The notes beneath the pieces were generated by a model, which saw only the letters and a program-made list of their open reading frames with translations, was not told where the DNA came from and ran no database searches. Below are positions 1 to 7,279 of a DNA stretch of 64,000 nucleotides, in pieces; within the stretch, counting starts at the first letter, position 1, and every line of letters starts with the position of its first letter. This stretch comes from Aliagarivorans marinus DSM 23064 (GTDB taxonomy: Bacteria; Pseudomonadota; Gammaproteobacteria; Enterobacterales; Celerinatantimonadaceae), in contig NZ_KE386910.1 of NCBI RefSeq assembly GCF_000429485.1, positions 62,001 to 126,000 on the forward strand. The letters run 5' to 3'. Both the position numbers and the translations under genes were made by a program.

Positions 1-169
1 AGTTGGGGGTAGCATGCTGTCCATCGGCTCGGCAGCGGGCGTGGCCTTGATGGGGCAGGCGCGCGGCCATTACACCTTTATCAGCCATCTGCGCTGGAGT
101 CCGGTGATCGCGCTGGGCTATCTGGCCTCGGTGGCATGTCATATTTGGCTAAACGGCTCGTTGTTTTAA
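1..169 (+). CDS. nhaD: Na+/H+ antiporter NhaD, C-terminal fragment
   Basis: This is the last 55 codons of a gene that begins before the window, read from base 2 and ending at TAA 167-169. The peptide starts VGGSMLSIGSAAGVALMGQ and continues through a YTFISHLRWSPVIALGY segment to a hydrophobic end (HIWLNGSLF). The glycine/serine-rich GGSMLSIGSAAGVA stretch and the following Tyr-Thr-Phe segment match the C-terminus of NhaD-type sodium/proton antiporters of marine gammaproteobacteria as I remember them. The protein would export Na+ in exchange for protons across the inner membrane. Only the final membrane segments are visible, so the family call rests on this tail. A strong terminator follows directly. 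Confidence 0.7.
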   Translation, partial: VGGSMLSIGSAAGVALMGQARGHYTFISHLRWSPVIALGYLASVACHIWLNGSLF

Positions 170-192
170 TGCCGCGTTAGTCATTGATAGAG

Positions 193-214
193 GGCGCCGA
201 TTGGCGCCTTTTTT
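193..214 (+). terminator. Intrinsic terminator after nhaD
   Basis: Perfect 6-bp GC stem GGCGCC (193-198) and GGCGCC (203-208) with a GATT loop, followed by six T residues. It sits 24 bases after the nhaD stop and separates it from the GH43 gene. Confidence 0.88.
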
Positions 215-461
215 GTGTCTTCCTGTCGATAGGAGCCTTTGAATGCGCCGTTTGCTAATGGGTATTTCGCGCTGTTGCGCATTTTGCGGGCTAGAATTTC
301 ATAAGTTTCATGGTCAGTGCGACATGCGTTGCCTTTGTCATAAAGCCATTAAAAACCTACGGATTATTAAGATTTAACAACATGGGTTGTCACAAATCAT
401 AAGTTACCGGGGCAGTGGCTTTGTTATCCTCGCTGCAGCTGTTAATAAAGTGAAGAACACC

Positions 462-1526
462 ATGACTATTGATGTAATCGATGCCGAACAGGCGAATGTA
501 GAAATCAGTGATGCAGAGCGCGTAAGCGAGCTCGATTTGGCACGCGCCAATGCGCTCAAGCCGGTCAACCCGCCGCTGGTGACCAATATGTATACCGCAG
601 ACCCCTCTGCCCATGTATTTAATGGCAAGATCTATATCTATCCTTCGCACGATGTCGACAACGGTCAGCCGCTGAATGACAACGGCGATCATTTTGATAT
701 GCGCGACTATCACGTGTATTCGCTAGAACGCCCACAAGGTCTGGTGACTGACCACGGCAATGCACTGGATGTTAAAGACGTGCCATGGGCCGAGCGTCAG
801 ATGTGGGCACCTGATGCTGCGGAAAAAGACGGCAAGTACTACCTGTACTTCCCTGCGCGTGATTACGATGGGATCTTCCGCATCGGTGTCGCGGTTGGCA
901 ATGCGCCAGAAGGACCATTCGTTCCAGAAGCTAAGCCTATTGAAGGCAGCTTCAGTATCGACCCTGCGGTGCTGCAAGATGATGACGGCGCCTACTACAT
1001 CTACTTCGGTGGTCTGTGGGGCGGTCAGCTGCAAAACTGGCGTAATGGCGAGTTTGGTGAGGAAGTGTTCCCAGCCGACGACAAGCCAGCGCTTAAGCCG
1101 ATTGTCGCCAAACTTAGCGACGACATGCTGCAGTTTGCCGAGAGCCCGCTGGAAATTGATATCTTAGACGAGCAGGGCAATCTGCTAACGGCCGGCGACA
1201 ACGACCGTCGCTACTTTGAAGGCCCTTGGGTGCATAAGTATCAGGGCAAATACTACCTGTCGTACTCCACCGGCGATACCCACAAGATTGTCTATGCAAC
1301 CAGTGACTCACCTTATGGACCGTTTACCTATCAAGGCGTGATCTTGGAGCCAGTATTGGGCTGGACCACCCACCACTCAATCTGTGAGTTTGAAGGCAAG
1401 TGGTACCTGTTCTATCACGACAGCAGCCTGTCAGGTGGTCAAACCCACCTGCGTAGCATCAAGATGTCTGAGCTGCATTATGATGAAGACGGCCGTATCC
1501 AGACCATCAAGCCGTATTACGATTAA
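462..1526 (+). CDS. Glycoside hydrolase family 43 protein
   Basis: Five-bladed beta-propeller glycosidase of the GH43 type, 354 aa. The family removes arabinose, xylose or related sugars from plant or algal polysaccharides and oligosaccharides. The visible triad fits GH43: Asp47 in TADPSAHVF as general base, Asp167 in SIDPAVLQ as pKa modulator, and Glu253 in YFEGPW as proton donor. Repeated blade motifs such as GKYYLYF and GKYYLSYS are present. The open frame can be read upstream from a TTG at 387, but the ATG at 462 gives a natural cytoplasmic N-terminus; no signal peptide is seen, so the enzyme probably acts on imported oligosaccharides. The gene stands alone between two terminators, about 3 kb from the alpha-glucoside locus. 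The exact substrate cannot be told from sequence alone. Confidence 0.88.
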   Translation: MTIDVIDAEQANVEISDAERVSELDLARANALKPVNPPLVTNMYTADPSAHVFNGKIYIYPSHDVDNGQPLNDNGDHFDMRDYHVYSLERPQGLVTDHGNALDVKDVPWAERQMWAPDAAEKDGKYYLYFPARDYDGIFRIGVAVGNAPEGPFVPEAKPIEGSFSIDPAVLQDDDGAYYIYFGGLWGGQLQNWRNGEFGEEVFPADDKPALKPIVAKLSDDMLQFAESPLEIDILDEQGNLLTAGDNDRRYFEGPWVHKYQGKYYLSYSTGDTHKIVYATSDSPYGPFTYQGVILEPVLGWTTHHSICEFEGKWYLFYHDSSLSGGQTHLRSIKMSELHYDEDGRIQTIKPYYD

Positions 1527-1549
1527 GCGTTAATCGCGTAAGTCATTAA

Positions 1550-1586
1550 GCCGCAGTCCTGTATACAGGCTGCGGCTTTTCTGTTT
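1550..1586 (+). terminator. Intrinsic terminator after the GH43 gene
   Basis: GCCGCAG (1550-1556) pairs with CTGCGGC (1570-1576), and the 13-base loop TCCTGTATACAGG contains its own short pairing. A T-rich tract TTTTCTGTTTT follows. Confidence 0.85.
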
Positions 1587-1602
1587 TCAGGAAGCGGGTT
1601 TA

Positions 1603-1760
1603 TACCAATCCGGATAAGTAAGTGATCAGAGATTGCGCAGGGAAAATCATTGAAGACGAGGAAGCGCTTGCCGTGACTAGTGGGCTAATTACAAAAGCGT
1701 TGACGCTGTCATCAATGATTTTAACCGGTAAGAATGAGCAGTTACTTATCCGGATTGGTA
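1603..1760. repeat. 158-bp inverted-repeat (MITE-like) element, copy 1
   Basis: Element bounded by perfect 19-bp terminal inverted repeats: TACCAATCCGGATAAGTAA at 1603-1621 and its complement at 1742-1760. Inside, AAAATCATTGA and TCAATGATTTT form a second nested inverted repeat, so a single strand could fold into one long imperfect hairpin. A second copy of exactly the same length lies at 49346-49503, with a nearly identical central 90 or so bases. Both copies have TA at the outer edge, as expected of elements that duplicate a TA target, but this is inference. It encodes nothing evident. It ends 3 bases before the stop codon of the convergent ACT-domain gene. Confidence 0.85.
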
Positions 1761-1763
1761 TTA

Positions 1764-2171
1764 TTAGCTAACCGAGCGGGCGGTTTCCTCTAGTACGCTC
1801 ACCGCGAGCTGCGCCTGATCGGCGGGTACAAAGATATGGTCGTGGTAGAACGCGGCAATCACGTTTGCGCTAATGCCATTTGAGGCCAGTGCGGCCGACA
1901 CTGCAGCGGTTAAGCCCACCGCGTCGAGGCTGGAGTGAACCGACAACGTGATGCAGCGGAACACCGATTGATAGGTCACACCTTGGGCCTGCGCCTGCTC
2001 ACGTGGCACCACTAGGGTCATGGCTTCTTGCTCTTGAAACATCGCTACCGGATTGAGCTGGGCACCATCGCCATAAGCGCCTTGCTCCAGGGCGATGAAT
2101 ACATACTCTTGCGCCATCAGTTGGGGCTGCATACTGCTTATCAGTTTGGCTAGATCGGTTTCACCGCTCAT
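1764..2171 (-). CDS. ACT-domain protein (COG3602/DUF2241 type)
   Basis: 135-aa protein of the tandem ACT-like family that pairs an N-terminal DUF2241-type segment (LAKLISSMQPQLMAQEYVF) with a C-terminal ACT fold (FRCITLSVHSSLDAVGLTA ... NVIAAFYHDHIFVP). Such domains usually bind amino acids or other small ligands; no enzymatic role is established that I can name. The frame extends to 2255, but the ATG at 2171 is preceded by AAGGATC at good spacing and gives the family-like start MSGETDLAKLI. It is convergent with the GH43 gene, with the inverted-repeat element between them. Function is unknown beyond probable ligand sensing. Confidence 0.8.
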   Translation of the reverse strand: MSGETDLAKLISSMQPQLMAQEYVFIALEQGAYGDGAQLNPVAMFQEQEAMTLVVPREQAQAQGVTYQSVFRCITLSVHSSLDAVGLTAAVSAALASNGISANVIAAFYHDHIFVPADQAQLAVSVLEETARSVS

Positions 2172-2451
2172 TGTCTGATCCTTGTAAGTTGAGTTGTCTA
2201 TATCTAACAAATATCGTAACCATCTACTTTTAAAATTAGTGCTTGGTGTTAGCAAGTACCTTTTGATCGCAGTTTAGTCGGTTCTTTTTTAGTTTCTGAC
2301 TTAAGCGAACTCACATCAAAATAACCAGATACCATAATTTAGATATGATTTATTGCGATTGTTTTGGCTTGTCACCGCGCCGTACACTGGCCGCATCTGC
2401 AATCAGAATATCCGTTGAAACAGATATTTTTGTTCAATTAAGGATCGCAAT

Positions 2452-2853
2452 ATGAAATATCTATACATTGTCCGTGGCCCATTTGGAACCGGCAAAACCG
2501 AGTTTGCCCGTACCATTACCAGTAACGTGGTCTCGTGCTGGGATTACTATGCCTCTCATGGCGAAAACAAATGGAATGAAGATCTTAAGCCCTTCGCTGA
2601 TAACTACTGCCACAAGCAAGTAGACACCTTTATGCAAGAAGGCCGTGAAGTGATCGCGGTAACCAACTCGTTCTCACAAAACTCCGACCTTGACTATTAC
2701 TACGAGCTGGCTGAGAAGCAGGGCTACAAAGTGTTCTCATTGGTGATGGACTGCCGTGACCACGAAGAGTACAAGCGTGATGCTCCGCAAAGCGTGGTAC
2801 TGAAGCAGATCTTGAATCTGAAGAACAACTTGACCTTCCATCACTATTTCTAA
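2452..2853 (+). CDS. Small P-loop protein, polynucleotide-kinase/N4BP2-like
   Basis: 133-aa cytoplasmic protein with a Walker A loop at residues 9-16 (GPFGTGKT) right after a beta strand (YLYIVR). The layout that follows resembles small P-loop kinases related to N4BP2 and polynucleotide kinases: an aromatic-Asp segment (CWDYYAS) where these have a DDY-like motif, a conserved-looking helix with His-Lys-Gln, then EVIAVTNSFSQNSDLDYY where they carry an NTN-type motif, and GYKVFSLVMD. The classic Asp-Asp and Asn-Thr-Asn residues are altered, so substrate and activity are uncertain. The start is supported by AAGGATCGCA upstream. It is monocistronic, with about 280 bases of AT-rich DNA before it and a terminator after it. 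No partner gene suggests a role. Confidence 0.6.
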   Translation: MKYLYIVRGPFGTGKTEFARTITSNVVSCWDYYASHGENKWNEDLKPFADNYCHKQVDTFMQEGREVIAVTNSFSQNSDLDYYYELAEKQGYKVFSLVMDCRDHEEYKRDAPQSVVLKQILNLKNNLTFHHYF

Positions 2854-2878
2854 AAATCGGCCAGACTGCTTACTTGAG

Positions 2879-2900
2879 CGCCGGCAAATGCCGGCGTTTT
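2879..2900 (+). terminator. Intrinsic terminator after the P-loop gene
   Basis: CGCCGGC (2879-2885), loop AAAT, GCCGGCG (2890-2896), then TTTT. It lies in the convergent gap between the P-loop gene and the alpha-glucosidase gene. Confidence 0.85.
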
Positions 2901-2925
2901 CGGTGAAGACACTAGGAGGTAACCG

Positions 2926-4605
2926 CTATCGGGTGGCATCTACTTCCATCACCAAAGCGGCATAAGGTTCGAGCTTTAGACCTGTCAATCTAGTGGGAGT
3001 ATTTGAAATATTGCTGAGTAAGACCTCGAGTAATTTTTCTTGATAGCTTCGTTCTAGGTGCTTTGCTGTAAAGTTAGCCACAATCAACAGGCACTGGTGC
3101 TGGTCATAACGAAGGTAGGCGTATACCTCGGAGTCTTCAGGATCAAGGAGTTGATAATGCCCGTAGGTGATGGTGTCGCCATATTGTGGGCTTTGCCGTA
3201 GGGCAATCAAGGCGCGGTAGTGATGAAATGTAGAGTTGGGGTTTGCTCTTGCCGTTTCGGCATTTATATCTAGGTAGTTGGGGTTAATACTTAGCCACGG
3301 AACACCTTGGCTGAAGCCCGCGTTCTCATGCTTGTTCCAGTGAACTGGACAGCGCGCATGGTCGCGCGAGAAGCGATTTAGAAAGTCGAGGGCTTGCTGT
3401 TTACTGTCACCGCGAGCCAGTATCTTTTGGTAGTGAAAGTGCGCCATCAAATCATTGTACTCGCTGATGTCCGAAAAACACTGATTGGTCATAGCGATCT
3501 CTTCCCCCTGATAAATATAGGGTGTACCGCTCATACAGTGGAGCACGGTTGCAAGCATCTTGGCGCTTGTTTCTCGATAGCGCGGAGAATCGTCGCCATA
3601 GCGGGAAACCGCTCTGGGTTGGTCGTGATTGCTCCAGTAAACGCTGTTCCAGCCTTGACCATGTAAGGCAAGTTGCCACTTGCTCATTACCTGTTTGTAT
3701 TCGAGCAAGCTAAATGGCAAGGCCCGGGCGTTGTGTTCCTCGCGGTCGATACTGACATGATCAAATTGGAAGATCATGCTTAGTTCATTGCGCGCTGGAT
3801 GACTGTAGTAGCGACCATCTAAAGGCGTTGTGAAGGGAGTTTCTCCTACGGTTAGCACGTCGTAGTGCGAGAGTACCTCGCGGTACATTTCACGTAAGTA
3901 CTGATGGCAGCCATGGTTATTGGCCCAGTGTTCCCAACCAGCTACTCCTTCATCAAAGATGGTTGCGTCGGGGAAGTCCGACGGTTTAGCGATCATGTTA
4001 ATCACATCCATGCGAAAGCCACTGATGCCTTTTCTCAACCAGAAATGCATGACTTGGTAAATAGCTTGTCTTACTTGTGGGTTATGCCAATTTAAATCGG
4101 GTTGGGAAGGGGCGAATAGGTGTAAATAGTACTGCTTGCTCGCATTATCATAAGTCCACGCTTTTTTTGTGAAAAAGGACTCCCAGTTATTTGGCTCGCT
4201 ACCATCGCCTTTAGCGGGCTTCCATATATACCAGTCGCGTTTCTCGTTTTCTTTCGATGATTTTGATTCGATAAACCAAGGGTGTTGTTCTGAGGTGTGA
4301 TTGGCCACTAGATCCATGATTATTCGAATGTTGCGTTTACTACATTCGGTGATTAATTCTTCCATATCAGCCATTGAGCCATACTCGGGCGCAATTTCGT
4401 AATAATCAGAAATATCATAGCCATTATCTTTCATCGGTGAGGCGTATACCGGGCTGAGCCAAATCACGTTCGCGCCAAGTTCTTCGATGTGCGATAACTT
4501 GCTGATAATGCCCGGGATGTCGCCGACTCCATCAGCGTTTGAGTCACAAAAACTACGTGGATAAATCTGATACACAACGGCGTTATGCCACCATTTACGT
4601 TCCAT
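2926..4605 (-). CDS. Alpha-glucosidase, glycoside hydrolase family 13
   Basis: 559-aa cytoplasmic enzyme of the oligo-1,6-glucosidase/alpha-glucosidase branch of GH13. The start MERKWWHNAVVYQIYPRSF is typical of the branch. The four conserved regions are visible: DLVANHTSEQHPW (I), GFRMDVINMI with the nucleophile Asp (II), LTVGETPF with the acid/base Glu (III) and SNHDQPRAVSRYG with the transition-state Asp (IV). The C-terminal beta domain ends near EPYAALVMEVD. AGGAG precedes the ATG at 4605. It is transcribed away from aglEFGK across a 250-bp shared region, so the enzyme very likely hydrolyses the alpha-glucosides that the transporter brings in. Substrate size and linkage (maltose, isomaltose, sucrose, trehalose) cannot be fixed from sequence. 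Confidence 0.9.
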   Translation of the reverse strand: MERKWWHNAVVYQIYPRSFCDSNADGVGDIPGIISKLSHIEELGANVIWLSPVYASPMKDNGYDISDYYEIAPEYGSMADMEELITECSKRNIRIIMDLVANHTSEQHPWFIESKSSKENEKRDWYIWKPAKGDGSEPNNWESFFTKKAWTYDNASKQYYLHLFAPSQPDLNWHNPQVRQAIYQVMHFWLRKGISGFRMDVINMIAKPSDFPDATIFDEGVAGWEHWANNHGCHQYLREMYREVLSHYDVLTVGETPFTTPLDGRYYSHPARNELSMIFQFDHVSIDREEHNARALPFSLLEYKQVMSKWQLALHGQGWNSVYWSNHDQPRAVSRYGDDSPRYRETSAKMLATVLHCMSGTPYIYQGEEIAMTNQCFSDISEYNDLMAHFHYQKILARGDSKQQALDFLNRFSRDHARCPVHWNKHENAGFSQGVPWLSINPNYLDINAETARANPNSTFHHYRALIALRQSPQYGDTITYGHYQLLDPEDSEVYAYLRYDQHQCLLIVANFTAKHLERSYQEKLLEVLLSNISNTPTRLTGLKLEPYAALVMEVDATR

Positions 4606-4855
4606 AGTGTGGCTCTCCTAGTAAGCGCTCAATCTATGCGCTTTAAACGAAACTTAAATTAATGAATTTATTATCGTATTTTTAGTTGCTTTGGTTTTTG
4701 CTTGCTAAGTTTTTGATTTTATTTGTTGTGGTGGTGTTTTCTGATATCTAGCTCACATTAAACTATTTGGCTTATTTTATTATGTAGTAGCTCGTAATTG
4801 TAAAAATGTTATTGAACGTAATTGGACAATAAAAATAACGCATGGAGCTACTACG
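4606..4855. promoter_or_regulatory. Divergent control region of the alpha-glucoside locus
   Basis: AT-rich region between two divergent starts; it must hold both promoters. Items seen: (a) an inverted repeat AAGCGC-N9-GCGCTT at 4623-4643 in the leader of the alpha-glucosidase gene; (b) a CRP-like site TGATA-TCTAGC-TCACA at 4742-4757, with a perfect right half and a 3/5 left half; (c) a perfect 10-bp inverted repeat, GTAGTAGCTC at 4784-4793 and GAGCTACTAC at 4845-4854, whose right arm overlaps the aglE ribosome binding site; (d) an inner pair GTTATT/AATAAC at 4808-4813 and 4834-4839. No regulator gene is adjacent. Confidence 0.5.
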
Positions 4856-6208
4856 ATGAAAACCTCTGCATTAACGATAACGCTACTCGCTTCAATTGGG
4901 ACAGGTAGTGTGACTGCAAGCGATCTATTGTTTGAGCCTGGCAAAGACAGCCGCTTTAACTGGGATAGTTATAGTGAACTGAAAAAAGTTGATTTGAAAG
5001 GTCAAACGTTAACCATCGCGGGACCATGGTTGGGTGCTGATAAAGAGCTGGCAGAAAGCGTACTCGCCTATTTCGAGGCGGCAACAGGTGTTGATATCCA
5101 ATACGCCGGTTCAGATTCATTTGAGCAGCAAATCGTCATCGACGTACAAGCTGGCAGCCCACCGGATATCGCTATTTTCCCTCAGCCCGGCTTGGCTGCA
5201 GATCTCGCGGCAAAAGGCTTCCTGTCCCCGTTGGATGAACAACTCGGCAAGTGGGTTGAAGAGAATTATGCCGCTGGTAGCTCATGGGTGGATTTAGGCA
5301 CCTTTCCCGATCAGCAAGGGCAGGAACAGTTATTTGGCTTCTTCTACAAAATCGACCTCAAATCGCTGGTTTGGTTTGTTCCAGAGAACTTCGAAGACGC
5401 CGGCTATGAAGTGCCCGAGTCGATGGAGGAGCTGAAAACACTCACCCAACAGATAGTGGATGATGGCGAAACGCCTTGGTGTATCGGTGTAGGTAGTGGC
5501 GGTGCTACCGGTTGGCCAGCTACTGACTGGGTTGAAGACATCATGCTGCGCCTGTTTGAGCCGACGGTATACGATCAGTGGACCACCAACGCGATTCCTT
5601 TCAACGACGATAAAGTGATTGAAGCTATTGAGGACTTTGGGTGGTTTGTTAAGAATGACGGCTTTGTCGATGGTGGTGCGCGTGCGGTTGCCGCTACCGA
5701 CTTCCGCGATAGCCCTAAAGGCTTGTTTAGCTCTCCGCCGCGTTGCTACATGCATCGTCAAGCATCGTTTATCAGCTCGTTCTTTCCTGAAGGTAGTGAA
5801 TTGGGCGTGGACGCAGACTTCTTCTATTTTCCTGCCTACGCGTCTAAAGATCTCGGCAAGCCCGTTATGGGGGCCGGTACCCTCTGGAGTATTACTAACG
5901 ACACTCCGGCAGCTCGAGAGTTTATCAAGTTCCTGCAAACCCCAATTGCCCATGAGGTCTGGATGGCACAGTCGGGCTTCTTGACGCCATTTAAATCTGC
6001 CAATGTTGAAGCCTACGGTAACGACACGCTGAAAAAGCAAGGGCAGATCTTGCTTGACGCTAGCACCTTCCGCTTTGATGGCTCTGACCTAATGCCTGGC
6101 AAAATCGGCGCAGGCGCTTTTTGGACCGGCATGGTTGACTATACCGGCGGTAAGAGTGCTAAAGAGGTTGGTGACTTTATTCAAAGCACCTGGGATACCC
6201 TGAAATAA
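4856..6208 (+). CDS. aglE: Alpha-glucoside ABC transporter, periplasmic binding protein
   Basis: 450-aa solute-binding protein with an N-terminal signal peptide (MKTSALTITLLASIGTGSVTAS) and no lipobox, so it should be soluble in the periplasm. After the signal, the mature part carries the family 1 sugar-binding fold: LTIAGPWLGADKELAESVL, then DVQAGSPPDIAIFPQPGLA and a C-terminal lobe ending DFIQSTWDTLK. Sequence style and the following permeases with their long periplasmic segment match the AglE type of Rhizobium-like alpha-glucoside systems. It would deliver sucrose, maltose, trehalose or related sugars to AglFG. The ATG is preceded by GGAG at 4844-4847, part of the inverted repeat described in the control region. 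First gene of aglEFGK. Confidence 0.88.
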   Translation: MKTSALTITLLASIGTGSVTASDLLFEPGKDSRFNWDSYSELKKVDLKGQTLTIAGPWLGADKELAESVLAYFEAATGVDIQYAGSDSFEQQIVIDVQAGSPPDIAIFPQPGLAADLAAKGFLSPLDEQLGKWVEENYAAGSSWVDLGTFPDQQGQEQLFGFFYKIDLKSLVWFVPENFEDAGYEVPESMEELKTLTQQIVDDGETPWCIGVGSGGATGWPATDWVEDIMLRLFEPTVYDQWTTNAIPFNDDKVIEAIEDFGWFVKNDGFVDGGARAVAATDFRDSPKGLFSSPPRCYMHRQASFISSFFPEGSELGVDADFFYFPAYASKDLGKPVMGAGTLWSITNDTPAAREFIKFLQTPIAHEVWMAQSGFLTPFKSANVEAYGNDTLKKQGQILLDASTFRFDGSDLMPGKIGAGAFWTGMVDYTGGKSAKEVGDFIQSTWDTLK

Positions 6209-6268
6209 GCCGTTGCAATCAACAGGGGCGACAAACGCCTCTGTTGATATGCGGTTTGCGAGGTTGAA

Positions 6269-7279
6269 ATGACCCATTTGCTTTCTTCGCTGGTGATCAT
6301 GTTGCTGGGTGTTGCAGCATGTGGTTTCTATTTTGTGTTTAGTAACTGGCTGTTGCTCAGGATCTTTCCTGTTCGACGGGTTTCTTTGCAGCAACAGGCG
6401 GTCAACATTCAACGAGCTGCGCTGATACGCCCTTGGCTGTTCTTGGCTCCCGCCTTAGGGTTCCTGGGGTTGTATCTGGTTTATCCGGTCGTCGAGTCTG
6501 TGCGGCTATCGTTATTTGACCGTGGTGGCGACGCTTTTGTCGGCGTGGCCAACTATCGCTGGCTGTTTGCCAGTGAAGAGTTCCAAGAGTCGTTGCTGAA
6601 CAATCTACTGTGGCTACTGGTGGTGCCTGCTTGCTCTACCTTCCTTGGGCTGGTAATTGCTGCCATGACCGACAAGGTGCGGTGGGGCAATATCGCCAAG
6701 AGTTTAGTGTTTATGCCCATGGCTATCTCGTTTATCGGTGCGTCGATTATTTGGAAGTTTATCTACGAGTATCGGGGCGAAGGCTCAGAGCAGATTGGCT
6801 TGCTCAACGCGGTAGTGGAGTACCTCGGCGGTACTGCGCAGCCCTGGATTACCCTGCATTTTTGGAACAATTTGTTCCTGATGGTCATTCTCGTTTGGAT
6901 CCAGACCGGTTTTGCCATGGTGATCTTATCTGCGGCCTTACGTGGCATACCCGAAGAAACGGTTGAAGCCGCCGTGCTAGATGGCGCCAATGGCGTACAG
7001 ATTTTTTTCAAAATTATGATTCCTCAGATCTGGTCCACCATCGCAGTGGTGTGGACCACTATCACCATTACCGTGTTGAAAGTGTTCGACATTGTATTGG
7101 CAATGACTAATGGGCAATGGAAGACCCAAGTGCTTGCCAACATGATGTATGACTGGATGTTCCGAGGTGGTGGCGATTTTGGCCGTGGAGCGGCGATTGC
7201 GGTGATTATTATGGTCGCGGTTATCCCTGTGATGATCTGGAATATTCGCCAAGCGAATGCACAAATGGAGGGGCGATAG
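6269..7279 (+). CDS. aglF: Alpha-glucoside ABC transporter permease AglF
   Basis: 336-aa inner-membrane permease of the binding-protein-dependent family. It begins with an extra N-terminal membrane helix and arm (residues about 1-40, ending LLRIFPVRRVS), typical of AglF/MalF-like subunits, then LFLAPALGFLGLYLVYPVV and further helices. The EAA loop that contacts the ATPase is seen as EETVEAAVLDGANGVQIFF, around residues 229-247. It pairs with AglG to form the channel for alpha-glucosides. The gene lies 60 bases after aglE and its stop codon is immediately followed by the aglG ATG, so the two are surely co-transcribed and probably translationally coupled. Confidence 0.9.
   Translation: MTHLLSSLVIMLLGVAACGFYFVFSNWLLLRIFPVRRVSLQQQAVNIQRAALIRPWLFLAPALGFLGLYLVYPVVESVRLSLFDRGGDAFVGVANYRWLFASEEFQESLLNNLLWLLVVPACSTFLGLVIAAMTDKVRWGNIAKSLVFMPMAISFIGASIIWKFIYEYRGEGSEQIGLLNAVVEYLGGTAQPWITLHFWNNLFLMVILVWIQTGFAMVILSAALRGIPEETVEAAVLDGANGVQIFFKIMIPQIWSTIAVVWTTITITVLKVFDIVLAMTNGQWKTQVLANMMYDWMFRGGGDFGRGAAIAVIIMVAVIPVMIWNIRQANAQMEGR

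Noticed and set aside
5330..6040. Antisense open frame of 236 codons inside aglE
   Set aside because: Shadow of aglE; no family resemblance and no start signal.
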